DNA of 43,888 nucleotides from Carboxydocella sporoproducens DSM 16521 (GCF_900167165.1 NZ_FUXM01000016.1:1-43888); one strand, 5' to 3'. Counted from the stretch's first letter, positions 1 to 8,151 are shown. Notes: generated by a model from the sequence alone, not told the origin. Numbers and translations: made by a program.

Positions 1-1039
1 TTTTTTTCAAACTCAGCCGCTGCTGCCGCCGGGTAGCCAGTTCCAGGCGGTTATAAACATGGCGGGGTAAATCAATAAGCATCCTCTCTGTGGCCTGATT
101 TGGACAACCAATTTCCACCCAGAGCAAATAGGTGGTACCCCGGGCCATCTCCTCCACAATGGTCCCTTCCACTATATTTTCCCCCAGATTGGCGGATAGC
201 TGGCGTTCCGGCCGTACCAGCATCACATTTTCCGGCCTGATGCCGAATTTCACCATTTGACCTGCCGTCACCGGCCAATTTCCTGTCACCCGCAGTTGCC
301 AGCCCTGCCAGTTAAGAACGGTCTCCGTTTCACTGTGGGCTTCAACCAGTGCCGGGAAGAGGTTGCTCATACCAACGAAGCGGGCAATCTCCTCTGTAAC
401 GGGATGCTGAAAGACTTCCTCCTTGCTGCCGACCTGAACCAGTTTGCCCTGGTTGATAATACCAATCCGCTCAGCCAGCACATAAGCCTCGGTGAAATCA
501 TGACAAACATGAATGACGGTCAGGTGCTGTTCCCGTTGCAACCTTTTCAGTAATAGCCAGAACTCGGCCCGGGTCTGGGGATCCAGTGCCGCCAGCGGTT
601 CATCCAGCAGTAAAATCCGGCTACCCGCCGCCAGGGCACGGGCCAGGGCTACCCGCTGTCTTTCCCCTCCACTCAAGCGCAGGGGATAGCGGTCCAGCAA
701 GCAGGTTATTCCCAGCCTTTCTGCCCAGTAATAGGCCTCCTCCCGGGATGCGGCAAAAGCGATATTTTCCCGACAGGTTAAATGGGGAAAAAGGGCATAA
801 TCCTGGGGTACATAGGCAATCTGTCGCTTCTCCGGTGGCAGGCCGCTGACATCCCGCTCCTGCAAAAAAACGCGCCCTGTTTCCGGCAACTGCAACCCGG
901 CAATGGTTTCCAGCAAGACGGTTTTACCCTGTCCCGAGGGACCCAGCAAAACAAAATACTCGCCCCTGTGAACATGAAGTCCAGGCACTTCCAGGCGGAA
1001 TTTGCCCCGGGTTACCCGGATATTTTCCAGTCTAATCAC
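1..1039 (-). CDS. modC: ABC transporter ATPase, molybdate/tungstate type (ModC-like), C-terminus off window
   Basis: The frame is open from a GTG at 1039 to the window edge, so the 3' end is missing (about 346 residues visible). It energises the oxyanion importer whose permease and binding protein lie just upstream. Translating the minus strand shows a Walker A GPSGQGKT near residue 33, a Q-loop (VPQD), the signature LSGGERQR and a Walker B ILLLDEP. A C-terminal extension with GIRPENV resembles the TOBE-type regulatory domain of ModC/CysA/PotA ATPases. The start overlaps the permease stop by 8 bases, which implies translational coupling. Family and role are clear. Whether molybdate, tungstate or another oxyanion is carried cannot be read here. 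Confidence 0.85.
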   Translation of the reverse strand, partial: MIRLENIRVTRGKFRLEVPGLHVHRGEYFVLLGPSGQGKTVLLETIAGLQLPETGRVFLQERDVSGLPPEKRQIAYVPQDYALFPHLTCRENIAFAASREEAYYWAERLGITCLLDRYPLRLSGGERQRVALARALAAGSRILLLDEPLAALDPQTRAEFWLLLKRLQREQHLTVIHVCHDFTEAYVLAERIGIINQGKLVQVGSKEEVFQHPVTEEIARFVGMSNLFPALVEAHSETETVLNWQGWQLRVTGNWPVTAGQMVKFGIRPENVMLVRPERQLSANLGENIVEGTIVEEMARGTTYLLWVEIGCPNQATERMLIDLPRHVYNRLELATRRQQRLSLKK

Positions 1040-1820
1040 TGTTTTCCCTCCCTATCCCGGCTGCCAGTCGCAACAACCAGAGGGCCAGAAGCGCCAGGAA
1101 GATTAGAATCAGGGCCAGTGCCACTGTTTGATCTATATCCACTGAAGATAGACTGAGATAAATAGCGGTAGGCAAAACTTCCGTCTTAAACCGGGTAGCA
1201 CCGGCAAAGGTAACAGTAGCCCCGAATTCCCCCAGGGCTCTGGCCCAGGTGATCACAGTGGTGGCCAGGATGCCCGGCCGGGCCAGGGGCAGGGTTACCC
1301 GCCGGAAAACCTGCCCGCTATTACAGCCCAGGGTACGGGCCACCTGTTCCAGACGAGGATCGATAGTCTCAAAGGTGGTTTTCAATAAGCGCAAGGCGTA
1401 GGTTGCTACCACCGTAAACTGGGCCAGAATGACACCTCCAGCAGTAAAAACCGGGGAAAGGCCCATGCCCTCCAGCCATCGCCCCAGGGGGCTACGGAAG
1501 AAGAGAAGCAGGGCAACACCTCCCACAATGGGAGGTAGTACCAGGGGCAGATCCAGAAATGTTTCCAGCAAGCTACGGCCGGGAAATTGCCGGCGAGCCA
1601 GAAAATAAGCTGCAGGCAAAGCCAGAACCAGGCTTATGATGGTGGTAGTTGTAGCTGTCAGCAAACTGAGGCGAACGGCGAACAGCACTTCAGGGGAAAG
1701 AAAAGCCTGAACCAGGGCTGCCGGCCGGATATTGAAGGCAATCGCCCCCAGCAAGGCAGCCACAAAAAAGAGGTAGAACAGCAGATTAATTCTGGCTACT
1801 CGCTCAAAGCTGTCTCTCAA
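1032..1820 (-). CDS. modB: Molybdate/tungstate ABC transporter permease (ModB-like)
   Basis: This 262-residue protein is the membrane channel of the oxyanion importer. About six hydrophobic segments are visible, beginning with one at residues 12-30. The inner-membrane binding-protein-dependent transport motif lies around residues 165-190 (ARTLGCNSGQVFRRVTLPLA), followed by GALGEFGA-like residues (RALGEFGATVTF) typical of ModB/TupB/CysT permeases. The length is normal for ModB. The start codon overlaps the modA stop by 4 bases and the stop overlaps the ATPase start by 8, so modABC is one translationally coupled unit. TupB (tungstate) cannot be excluded. Confidence 0.88.
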   Translation of the reverse strand: MRDSFERVARINLLFYLFFVAALLGAIAFNIRPAALVQAFLSPEVLFAVRLSLLTATTTTIISLVLALPAAYFLARRQFPGRSLLETFLDLPLVLPPIVGGVALLLFFRSPLGRWLEGMGLSPVFTAGGVILAQFTVVATYALRLLKTTFETIDPRLEQVARTLGCNSGQVFRRVTLPLARPGILATTVITWARALGEFGATVTFAGATRFKTEVLPTAIYLSLSSVDIDQTVALALILIFLALLALWLLRLAAGIGRENSD

Positions 1821-2611
1821 AATTTCACTTCCTTCTCATCTACCGCATAACCATGTTTTCGGAAGATTTCCTTTCCCCGTTCTGAGGTGAGGAAATCAAT
1901 AAATTTCTGTGCTGTTTCCGGCTGCTGGCTGAAGCGGCTGATGGCCACCGGAATATTGCCGATCTTGACCAGCTGTTCTTTTGGCAGGGGAATTACTTCC
2001 AGTTTCTCGGGATTCCAGTTATCAAATACCGTCCAGCCGATAACTGCATCTACCTGGTTTAAAGCAGCAACCGTTGCGGTATCCTCACAGCTTTTAGGAG
2101 TAACGACGATGTTTTTTTCGATCGCAGCCGTCAGCCCGTTTTTGGCAAAAATATCCTTAGCATAAAGGCCTAAACAGACGGTTTTCGGTTCGGCAATGCC
2201 CACTTTCACACCCGGCCGGGCCAGGTCCGCCAGGGTCTTGATGCCTTTGGGGTTGCCTTTGGGCACTACAATAGCTGGAACCAGGTAGGCGACAATTTTT
2301 CTGCTTTCCGGTTTGACTGCCTGTTTGGTTTCTGCTATATCCATAAAATCATGGGAGCCCGGGATGTAAAGGTCACCCTTTTGGGCCAGCAACATCTGGG
2401 ATAACATGGTACCAGAACCACCATAACTGGCCTGCACCGGGATACCGGTCCGGGCAGTAAAGGCCTGGACCACTTCTTCCAGGGGCGGTTTTACCGCTGA
2501 GCCGGCAAAAATGGTCAGGGGCTCTTTTGCCTTTTGAGCTGTGGTACAGCCAGTTAGGATGCCGGCCAGTAACATGAACACCAGGAGCAAAACGGTTTTT
2601 CTTGATTGCAT
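1817..2611 (-). CDS. modA: Molybdate/tungstate-binding lipoprotein (ModA-like)
   Basis: This 264-residue extracellular solute-binding protein delivers oxyanion to the ModB/ModC pair. It starts with a lipoprotein signal whose lipobox is LTGC at residues 19-22. The mature part opens with LTIFAGSAVKPPLEEV and continues with YGGSGTML, the N-terminal layout of ModA-family proteins where Ser residues contact the oxyanion. The gene is first in modABC, and a clear AAGGAGG ribosome-binding site precedes the ATG. Upstream lie an intrinsic terminator and a structured leader that probably control it. The anion (molybdate or tungstate) is inferred from family and from the neighbouring Mo/W oxidoreductase. 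Confidence 0.85.
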   Translation of the reverse strand: MQSRKTVLLLVFMLLAGILTGCTTAQKAKEPLTIFAGSAVKPPLEEVVQAFTARTGIPVQASYGGSGTMLSQMLLAQKGDLYIPGSHDFMDIAETKQAVKPESRKIVAYLVPAIVVPKGNPKGIKTLADLARPGVKVGIAEPKTVCLGLYAKDIFAKNGLTAAIEKNIVVTPKSCEDTATVAALNQVDAVIGWTVFDNWNPEKLEVIPLPKEQLVKIGNIPVAISRFSQQPETAQKFIDFLTSERGKEIFRKHGYAVDEKEVKF

Positions 2612-2642
2612 ACTCTAACCTCCTTGTCCTTTTGCGCTAAAT

Positions 2643-2680
2643 AAAAAGACACTTTTCCCCCTGTTGAAAAGAAAAGTGTC
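2643..2680 (-). terminator. Intrinsic terminator in the modABC leader (attenuator)
   Basis: Bases 2648-2657 and 2671-2680 form a perfect 10-bp inverted repeat (GACACTTTTC / GAAAAGTGTC). On the minus strand it is followed by TTTTTAT at 2647-2641. It lies 32 bases before the modA start and directly after the structured leader, the position expected for the expression platform of a terminating riboswitch. Confidence 0.85.
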
Positions 2681-2686
2681 CAAACG

Positions 2687-2798
2687 AAACTCCTTTCCAA
2701 ACAGGGGAGGCAGTCAGGTTTCCCCGGCTACCCCGGACCGGCAAGCGGTCGTCCCGGCGCCATAGCTTTCAGCCTTAGGCTTTCCGGGCTCGGAGTTA
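2687..2798 (-). promoter_or_regulatory. Structured leader RNA of modABC, candidate Moco/Tuco riboswitch
   Basis: On the minus strand a 6-bp closing helix (2792-2797 with 2688-2693) encloses about 98 nt. Inside are a CCCGG/CCGGG helix, a perfect GACCG/CGGTC hairpin with a 5-nt loop, and a GGGGA/TCCCC helix. An intrinsic terminator follows. The placement before a molybdate/tungstate importer, beside a molybdopterin enzyme, fits the Moco RNA motif family, known upstream of Mo transport and cofactor genes. The fold and terminator are seen directly. The family assignment is inference from context and general resemblance, not from a covariance search. Confidence 0.6.
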
Positions 2799-2851
2799 TT
2801 TATTTATTTTCTTTGCCTGTGTATTTTCGACAGAAAAACACATTTTCCTGC

Positions 2852-3823
2852 TTAAGCTGTGAAAGTGAAATTTATTTCTTGCAGCAGGTTCTGTTTTTTG
2901 ATACAGGCAGGGCATTTTCCTTCCCTGGTCGAGGATATCACCTGGCCGCAAACCTGACAGTATATTACTGGTATTTCCTTTAATATTATCGGTTTTATTC
3001 TCTCCTTCCATGATCCGGGCTGCCAGCTTAACGCCCGCACAGGACAGAGACCGCTACATACATGACAATCCCGGCATTTACTCCCCTGCCACAATAGCCG
3101 TCTGGTTTTACCATCCACTTCACTAAAAAAGGCTTGCTGTGGACAGACCCGGATACAAACACCACACTGATCACATTTACCGGGATCAACTGCCAGTATC
3201 TCCGCACTGCGTTGCCAGGCCGCTTCCGGTAATCGGGGTAACAGGTTGGACCAGCTGGGACGGGGCTTGTTTTCCCCGGAGTCCTTCAGTACCTGTTCCA
3301 CCTTTTCCAGCAGTTTCAGGCTAAGCCAGGAAAAAAGCGCCCGTCGACCCAGTTTTTTCTCTTTCGGTGAAATTTTAAACTGACACCGTTCCTGCCAGCC
3401 CGTAGCCCTTAACCAGTCTTTAACCTGCTGCCGGGTTTTCTCCGCATAGATACGCCAGTTGGAGCAGGCACAGCTTTCACAATCGCCGCAATGTATCTCC
3501 AGTCTTTCTTCTCCGTGTTTTTCCAGCCAGTCTAAAATTTCCTCGACAGTAAGCACTGCTAGACAGGGTATATTAATAGCCCCCTCGACAGGTCCCGTTT
3601 CCTGGCAGGCCAACACCGGGGCCTGCAGCCAGGTTGAACCGCTGGCTGCAGCGGTGGGACACTGGGCCCGGCAGAAACCGCAATTTTGACAACCCTGCTT
3701 TTCGACCACCGGCAAGCCATTTACTAACTGAATCGCCTGACCAGGGCAGTTTTCCAGACACACCCGGCAAGCCTGATTGCGATATCGGCGCAAACATTTT
3801 CCTGAATCAATTTGTGCCGGCAT
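2852..3823 (-). CDS. Four-cluster 4Fe-4S ferredoxin-like protein with C-terminal zinc-ribbon-like motif
   Basis: This 323-residue soluble protein has no signal peptide. Cys motifs for two [4Fe-4S] clusters lie near the N-terminus (C10/C19/C22/C26 and C45/C48/C51/C55). Two more lie near residues 215-265 (KCDQCGVCIRVCP and KCRDCHVCSGLCP). Between them is an extra Cys-rich patch CGDCESCACS, and the C-terminus carries a CxxC...CxxC pair (CQVCG, CPAC). It starts 13 bases after the response-regulator stop with a GGAGTGAG site, so it is probably the last gene of the sensor-regulator transcript. Its role is unknown. A cytoplasmic electron donor or a maturation factor for the molybdoenzyme (NapF-like position) is plausible. 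No TorD/DmsD-type chaperone is visible in the window. Confidence 0.8.
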   Translation of the reverse strand: MPAQIDSGKCLRRYRNQACRVCLENCPGQAIQLVNGLPVVEKQGCQNCGFCRAQCPTAAASGSTWLQAPVLACQETGPVEGAINIPCLAVLTVEEILDWLEKHGEERLEIHCGDCESCACSNWRIYAEKTRQQVKDWLRATGWQERCQFKISPKEKKLGRRALFSWLSLKLLEKVEQVLKDSGENKPRPSWSNLLPRLPEAAWQRSAEILAVDPGKCDQCGVCIRVCPQQAFFSEVDGKTRRLLWQGSKCRDCHVCSGLCPVRALSWQPGSWKERIKPIILKEIPVIYCQVCGQVISSTREGKCPACIKKQNLLQEINFTFTA

Positions 3824-3836
3824 ACTCTCACTCCTA

Positions 3837-4475
3837 TCAAGGGCTAATCCCCAGTTCCCGGGCTGCGCGAACCAGTTCAGACCGCCCTTTTGCCCGCAGT
3901 TTTTCTTTCAGTTTAGCTTTATATACTTCCACTGTTTTTACACTGATGAAAAGCTGGTCGGCAATTTCTTTGTTGGTATAGCCCCGGGCGATCAAAGCCA
4001 GGACTTCTCTTTCCCGTTCGGTTAAAAGAGGATCTTTCCGTTCTTTCTCCGGTTTGCGACCCGCTAGTTCTTTCAGCAAAAACCCAGCAATAGCCGGATC
4101 AACAAAAATTTTGCCTTCATAAACACTGCGAATAGCTGAAAGCAGCTCAATATCAGCTGCCTTTTTCAGCAGATAGCCATGAGCTCCGGCCTGTAACACC
4201 CTCTTTACATACCCTTCATCTTCATGCATAGTCAGGACAAGCACCCGGCACGCAGGATTCAACTTCGACAACTGCTCTACCAGCGCAATCCCGCCCATAC
4301 CTGGCATGCTCAAATCAACCAGGGCTAGATCAAAATCCAGGGTTAAGGCCAAATCCAGAGCTTCTTCTGCCGTAGCTGCTTCACCAACTACTAGCATATC
4401 CTTTTGAGCTCCAATTAACATTTTTAAACCCGAGCGCAATACAGCATGATCATCTACCAGTAAAATTTTAATCAT
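3837..4475 (-). CDS. NarL/FixJ-family response regulator
   Basis: A 212-residue two-component regulator. The receiver domain (residues 1-120) has the acidic pocket D8-D9 and the phosphoacceptor D54 in LVDLSMPGMGG, with the conserved Lys in GYLLKKA. A LuxR-type HTH follows at about residues 147-205 (LTEREREVLALIARGYTNKEIADQL...). Its start overlaps the histidine-kinase stop by 8 bases, so the two are a coupled pair. It probably activates the molybdopterin oxidoreductase operon upstream; inverted CCCTAA/TTAGGG elements in that promoter region are candidate sites. Target genes are inferred from position only. Confidence 0.92.
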   Translation of the reverse strand: MIKILLVDDHAVLRSGLKMLIGAQKDMLVVGEAATAEEALDLALTLDFDLALVDLSMPGMGGIALVEQLSKLNPACRVLVLTMHEDEGYVKRVLQAGAHGYLLKKAADIELLSAIRSVYEGKIFVDPAIAGFLLKELAGRKPEKERKDPLLTEREREVLALIARGYTNKEIADQLFISVKTVEVYKAKLKEKLRAKGRSELVRAARELGISP

Positions 4476-5904
4476 TTACCTCGCTCCCCTCCAACAGCGG
4501 CAAGCGGAGATATATACTACACCCCTGTCCCGGCTCAGTCTCAATTTGAAATTCTCCCCCCAGCAGTGTAGCTCTTTCCTGCATACCAAACAGCCCTAGT
4601 TTTTTCTTGAAGATATTGTTTTCCAGAGCTTCATCCAGACAAAAACCCTGGCCATCATCTTCGATTATTACTTTCAATTGTTTTTCTTCCCGCCTAACAA
4701 CGATACTGACATTTTCAGCCTGTGCATGTTTGGCGATATTGGTCAGAGCTTCCTGGATAATTCTGTAAACAGCTGTTTCTATATGAATCGGTAGCCTTTT
4801 ATCCAGCCCATCGATGAGCAGGTCAACATCAATCCGGTGTCTCTCCCCCCATTGTTTAAGATAAAATTTAAGCCCTTCCTCCAGTCCCAGATCATCCAGA
4901 ACGCTGGGTCTCAATTCTAACGCCAGAGAGCGCAACTCGTCCAGGACATTATCAGTCATTCCCAGAATTTCCGCCAAATACTGAAGATGTTCCGGTTCTT
5001 TTTCCTGCTGATAAAAAGTGCGTAATGCTACTTTCAAGGATGTCAGGCTCTGACTGGCCTGATCATGTAACTCCCGGGCGATCCGTTTCCGCTCTTCTTC
5101 CTGAGCTGCAATTAGTTTGGCCAGTAATTGCTGACGGATAATTTCTTTTTGGCGCAATTCCTCGCTATATTGTTGTAGTTGTAGCTGGTTTTGCCGAATT
5201 TTGGCCACCATCTCATTGAAAGCCGCAGTAAGACTGGCCAGGTCATCACCGCTGTTTTCTACCGGTACCTGAATGGCCAAATTACCTGCTGCCACTTCCT
5301 GGGTAGCGTGTACCAGGCGCTTTAAGGGTTTGGTAACCACCCCGGTTAGCCAGATCGCCATTAATATCCCAAAAAAGCTCACTCCACCGGTAGTCAACAA
5401 AAGCCGGCTGCTGACATGTTTTAGGCCTTCCTGCAGATAATATTCTGTCATACCAACCCTTACCCAGCCTGCGCTTCCTTCCAGAATAGGGATGGCAATG
5501 TCTTTAATCAATCCGTCCGGACTGGAAAAAACCACGATATTTTTTTCCTGCCCTGGTCGAATAGAGTTTATATTCCTTAAACCTGCCGGCAGGCGACGGC
5601 CAAAGGTGCTGTGTACCAGATTACCTTTCTGATCAAAGACCAGAATGTACTTAATGTCCTGGTTATTCTGGCGTGTATCTTTTAACAGCTCATCCAGAGC
5701 ATAGAGATTACGGGTAAAAAGCAAATCAGCACTGCGGGCGGCCAGGTCCCTGCCGATGGAAATCCCCCGCTGGGTTAATTGCTGCCCCATTATTTTATGC
5801 AGGGTCATCTGCACATCAAAAAAGGCAAAAACAGCAGTAAGAAAAATCAGGGCAATGATCATGATAATTATTTTACCGGACAGACTGATTTTTTTAATAT
5901 CCAT
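4468..5904 (-). CDS. Membrane sensor histidine kinase, NarX/DegS-like (HisKA_3)
   Basis: A 478-residue kinase. One membrane helix lies at about residues 10-30 and a second at about 167-190. They flank an extracytoplasmic domain of roughly 135 residues. A HAMP linker (VVTKPLKRLVHATQEVAAGNL) and a coiled-coil stretch lead to the HisKA_3 box ARELHDQASQS, whose His is the phosphorylation site. The ATPase domain has NIAKHA, DDGQGF and GLFGMQER. The gene overlaps the sensor lipoprotein stop by 11 bases and the regulator start by 8. The adjacent PhnD-like lipoprotein probably presents the ligand, as periplasmic binding proteins do for TtrS- and ArxS-type kinases. Confidence 0.92.
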   Translation of the reverse strand: MDIKKISLSGKIIIMIIALIFLTAVFAFFDVQMTLHKIMGQQLTQRGISIGRDLAARSADLLFTRNLYALDELLKDTRQNNQDIKYILVFDQKGNLVHSTFGRRLPAGLRNINSIRPGQEKNIVVFSSPDGLIKDIAIPILEGSAGWVRVGMTEYYLQEGLKHVSSRLLLTTGGVSFFGILMAIWLTGVVTKPLKRLVHATQEVAAGNLAIQVPVENSGDDLASLTAAFNEMVAKIRQNQLQLQQYSEELRQKEIIRQQLLAKLIAAQEEERKRIARELHDQASQSLTSLKVALRTFYQQEKEPEHLQYLAEILGMTDNVLDELRSLALELRPSVLDDLGLEEGLKFYLKQWGERHRIDVDLLIDGLDKRLPIHIETAVYRIIQEALTNIAKHAQAENVSIVVRREEKQLKVIIEDDGQGFCLDEALENNIFKKKLGLFGMQERATLLGGEFQIETEPGQGCSIYLRLPLLEGSEVND

Positions 5905-6799
5905 TGTTTTTCACCTGCTGGGCTAATTTTCGAATAACCTCATAATCCTGATCATTGCCAGGCTCAAACCTTTCAATCTGTAATCTGCGTAAAATTGCCT
6001 GTCCGTCCTGGCGTTGATGCAAATTCAACATGATTTCAGCAATTCTTTCTTTCAATTTCGCATCAAGCCCTGGCCGGGCCACCAGTGGTGGCATCCCGGC
6101 CGCTGGAGAAACATTGATAATGCTGGTATTGGCCCTGATACTCCTGTCCTTGGCTGCCATATATTCATAGATTAGCCCATCTACTGCTGCGCCGTCTACC
6201 AAGCCCTGAGCCACTGCTTTGATGGCATTATCATGGCTGCCCATAAAATAGGTTTCAGCAAAAAATCGTGCGGGATCAGTATGTTGTTGTCGTAAAAGTG
6301 CCAATGGATAAAAATACCCTGTAAAGGACATAGGATCGGTAAAAGCAAAACGCTTATCTTTTAGGTCTGAAAAACTGTTTATATTCCCATCTTTTCTTAC
6401 TATAATATACCCCTGGTAAGTATTTTTGCCATTTATTCTGGGAACCGCCAGTAACTCCAATCCGAATTCTTTCTTTCCCATTACATAGGCATAAGAGCAG
6501 ATAAATGCAATATCAACCTGTTTATCTCTTAGTAAATCATTAACTTCCTTATAGGAAGCCTTCTGGATAAACACTACCGGCATCCCCAGTTCCCGGCCTA
6601 GTTCTTCAATCATTTCCTGATAAAGAAAATAGGTTTCCCGGGGCGAAGTCATAGAAGAGACCGCCACTCGCAATGCGGTTGTCTCCCTTTTTTCCTGAGG
6701 AACAGGCTCCAGTACATCCCAGCGAACTCGGGGCAAGTCTGTTCCACAGCCGCTCAGGAAAAGTATCAAAACAATTATACTTAGAAAATATTTTTTCAT
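5894..6799 (-). CDS. PhnD-like substrate-binding lipoprotein, probable sensor partner of the kinase
   Basis: A 301-residue protein in the phosphate/phosphite/phosphonate-binding fold group. The ATG at 6799 is chosen over one at 6826 because a GGGTGAT site precedes it and it begins a proper lipoprotein signal (MKKYFLSI, lipobox LSGC). Family features are LRVAVSSMTSPRETYFLYQ, the segment VDIAFICSYAYV, and DLKDKRFAFTDPMSFTGY. No permease or ATPase accompanies it; instead it is coupled to a histidine kinase and regulator. It therefore most likely acts as an extracytoplasmic ligand sensor, comparable to the sensor domain of TtrS (tetrathionate) or to ArxX/AioX. The ligand is unknown. Confidence 0.82.
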   Translation of the reverse strand: MKKYFLSIIVLILFLSGCGTDLPRVRWDVLEPVPQEKRETTALRVAVSSMTSPRETYFLYQEMIEELGRELGMPVVFIQKASYKEVNDLLRDKQVDIAFICSYAYVMGKKEFGLELLAVPRINGKNTYQGYIIVRKDGNINSFSDLKDKRFAFTDPMSFTGYFYPLALLRQQHTDPARFFAETYFMGSHDNAIKAVAQGLVDGAAVDGLIYEYMAAKDRSIRANTSIINVSPAAGMPPLVARPGLDAKLKERIAEIMLNLHQRQDGQAILRRLQIERFEPGNDQDYEVIRKLAQQVKNNGY

Positions 6800-6863
6800 A
6801 ATATCACCCAGTATTAAGTATAACATTTTTAGAACCGGAATGGAGATACCAAATGATAGCAGA

Positions 6864-6892
6864 GCAGGAGGAGTCCAACCGCCTCCTCCTGC
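6864..6892 (-). other. mRNA hairpin between cytochrome gene and sensor gene
   Basis: Bases 6864-6873 and 6883-6892 are a perfect 10-bp inverted repeat (GCAGGAGGAG / CTCCTCCTGC) with a 9-nt loop. No U-tract follows on the minus strand, so it is not a standard terminator. It may be a stability or processing element that separates high structural-gene expression from low sensor-gene expression. Confidence 0.55.
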
Positions 6893-6901
6893 AATAGTAC
6901 A

Positions 6902-8122
6902 TTAGTCATGACATTTAGCACAATAAGACTGGAGATTATGGCAGGTGCGGCAATCATTCAGTCGACTGAATGCAACCCCACCATGGGTCCCTATCCAGCT
7001 CTGGTCATGAGGATTGGTTTTCTGATGACAGCTGTTACAGAAACGGTTATTGATGGGTTGAGCTGAGCCCTGGTGACAAAGGGTACAGTTAGCACCTGTA
7101 GCCCGACTGGCCTGGGCATGCTGGACTGGTAGCCAGTTACCTGGATGGGGATTGGTTTTCTGGTGACAGCTACTGCAAAAGTCCGGTTTGGCCCAGCTGG
7201 CACCCGGGTTAACCGGGTTTTGCGAAGAATGGCAGAGAGCACACGTCTGGGTCGTTTTCAACCCCTGGCCATGAGTTTGCTGCCAGTTCTGAGGATGAGG
7301 CATGGTCAAACCATGACAGCTCTGACAGGAAACAGCTTTTTTGGTTCCGGCTGTGACGGTGGCCTCATGGCATTTGAGACAATCGGCAGCATTGCCGGTC
7401 TGTTTAACCTGAGTAGTATGCTGGGCCAGCCAGCCCTGAGGGTGGGGCATTGTTACCCGGTGACACTGAGCGCAGAGTTGATTTTCTACACCTTTCTGGT
7501 GACAGTCCAGACAGGCCTTCTGATTGGCCAGGTAGGCTCTGCCGTGTTCAACTGCCCAGGTCTGCTGAGTGTGAGTCTCCGGTTTCAGTTGTTTCCTATC
7601 CTGGTGGCACTGACTGCAGTTATCCACCGGCGCTTTGCCCTGACCTTTGGACTTATGACACTCCAGACAATCTTTCATTTTCAGCGGCTTGGGCTGTCCA
7701 TGTACCAGTTTGGCATGACAGGTGGCGCAATCAAGCTTTGCCTTTTGCATATGGGTCTGATGGTCGAAACTGATACCAGGCAGTTTTTTCAACTGCTGTG
7801 GCCATTTATCGTGACAGACCTGGCAGCGGGCTGAAGGTACATCTTCCCGGGGATTGGCGTCTAATTGCATCACTGTTACCGTCAGTTCCCTGAGACCATT
7901 GATCTTGGCCTTAGCTAGCCCAATTGCGCCCGGGTCGGTATGACAGTCATAACAATGCACCTGCTGGTGCGTGGATAGCTTCCATGAATCATAGTATTTA
8001 TCCATGATATGACAATTGTTGCAGAAATCAGTCTGCCCGGTATAATAAACCGCACCGCCTGTAAAGATCACTATACCTACCAGCGAAAAGAGAACAATCA
8101 ATAGCAACCGCTTATTTTGCAT
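6902..8122 (-). CDS. Membrane-anchored 16-haem c-type cytochrome, NapC/NirT-like N-terminus
   Basis: A 406-residue protein with one N-terminal membrane helix (residues 5-27). Sixteen CxxCH haem-binding motifs start at C34, C57, C100, C132, C152, C169, C204, C217, C248, C266, C294, C316, C346, C362, C391 and C401. The first part (CNNCHIMDKYYDSW, CYDCHTDP) resembles NapC/NirT quinol-oxidising cytochromes. The C-terminal half carries four copies of CxxCHxxTxPHxxxW at residues 217, 266, 316 and 362, spaced 46-50 residues. A GGGAGGGG site precedes the ATG. No NrfD-type subunit is encoded nearby, so this is the best candidate for passing quinol electrons to the molybdoenzyme. Direct extracellular electron transfer is another possibility. 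Confidence 0.9.
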   Translation of the reverse strand: MQNKRLLLIVLFSLVGIVIFTGGAVYYTGQTDFCNNCHIMDKYYDSWKLSTHQQVHCYDCHTDPGAIGLAKAKINGLRELTVTVMQLDANPREDVPSARCQVCHDKWPQQLKKLPGISFDHQTHMQKAKLDCATCHAKLVHGQPKPLKMKDCLECHKSKGQGKAPVDNCSQCHQDRKQLKPETHTQQTWAVEHGRAYLANQKACLDCHQKGVENQLCAQCHRVTMPHPQGWLAQHTTQVKQTGNAADCLKCHEATVTAGTKKAVSCQSCHGLTMPHPQNWQQTHGQGLKTTQTCALCHSSQNPVNPGASWAKPDFCSSCHQKTNPHPGNWLPVQHAQASRATGANCTLCHQGSAQPINNRFCNSCHQKTNPHDQSWIGTHGGVAFSRLNDCRTCHNLQSYCAKCHD

Positions 8123-8151
8123 TTAGCATCCCCTCCCTTGAGCCCGGGGCG

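Noticed and set aside
6800..6826. Upstream ATG for the PhnD-like lipoprotein
   Set aside because: No ribosome-binding site, and it would put nine extra residues before the signal peptide.
6902..8122. Tandem repeats suggesting a CRISPR or DNA repeat array
   Set aside because: The repeated DNA encodes the recurring CxxCH and PHxxxW motifs of the cytochrome; there are no regular spacers.
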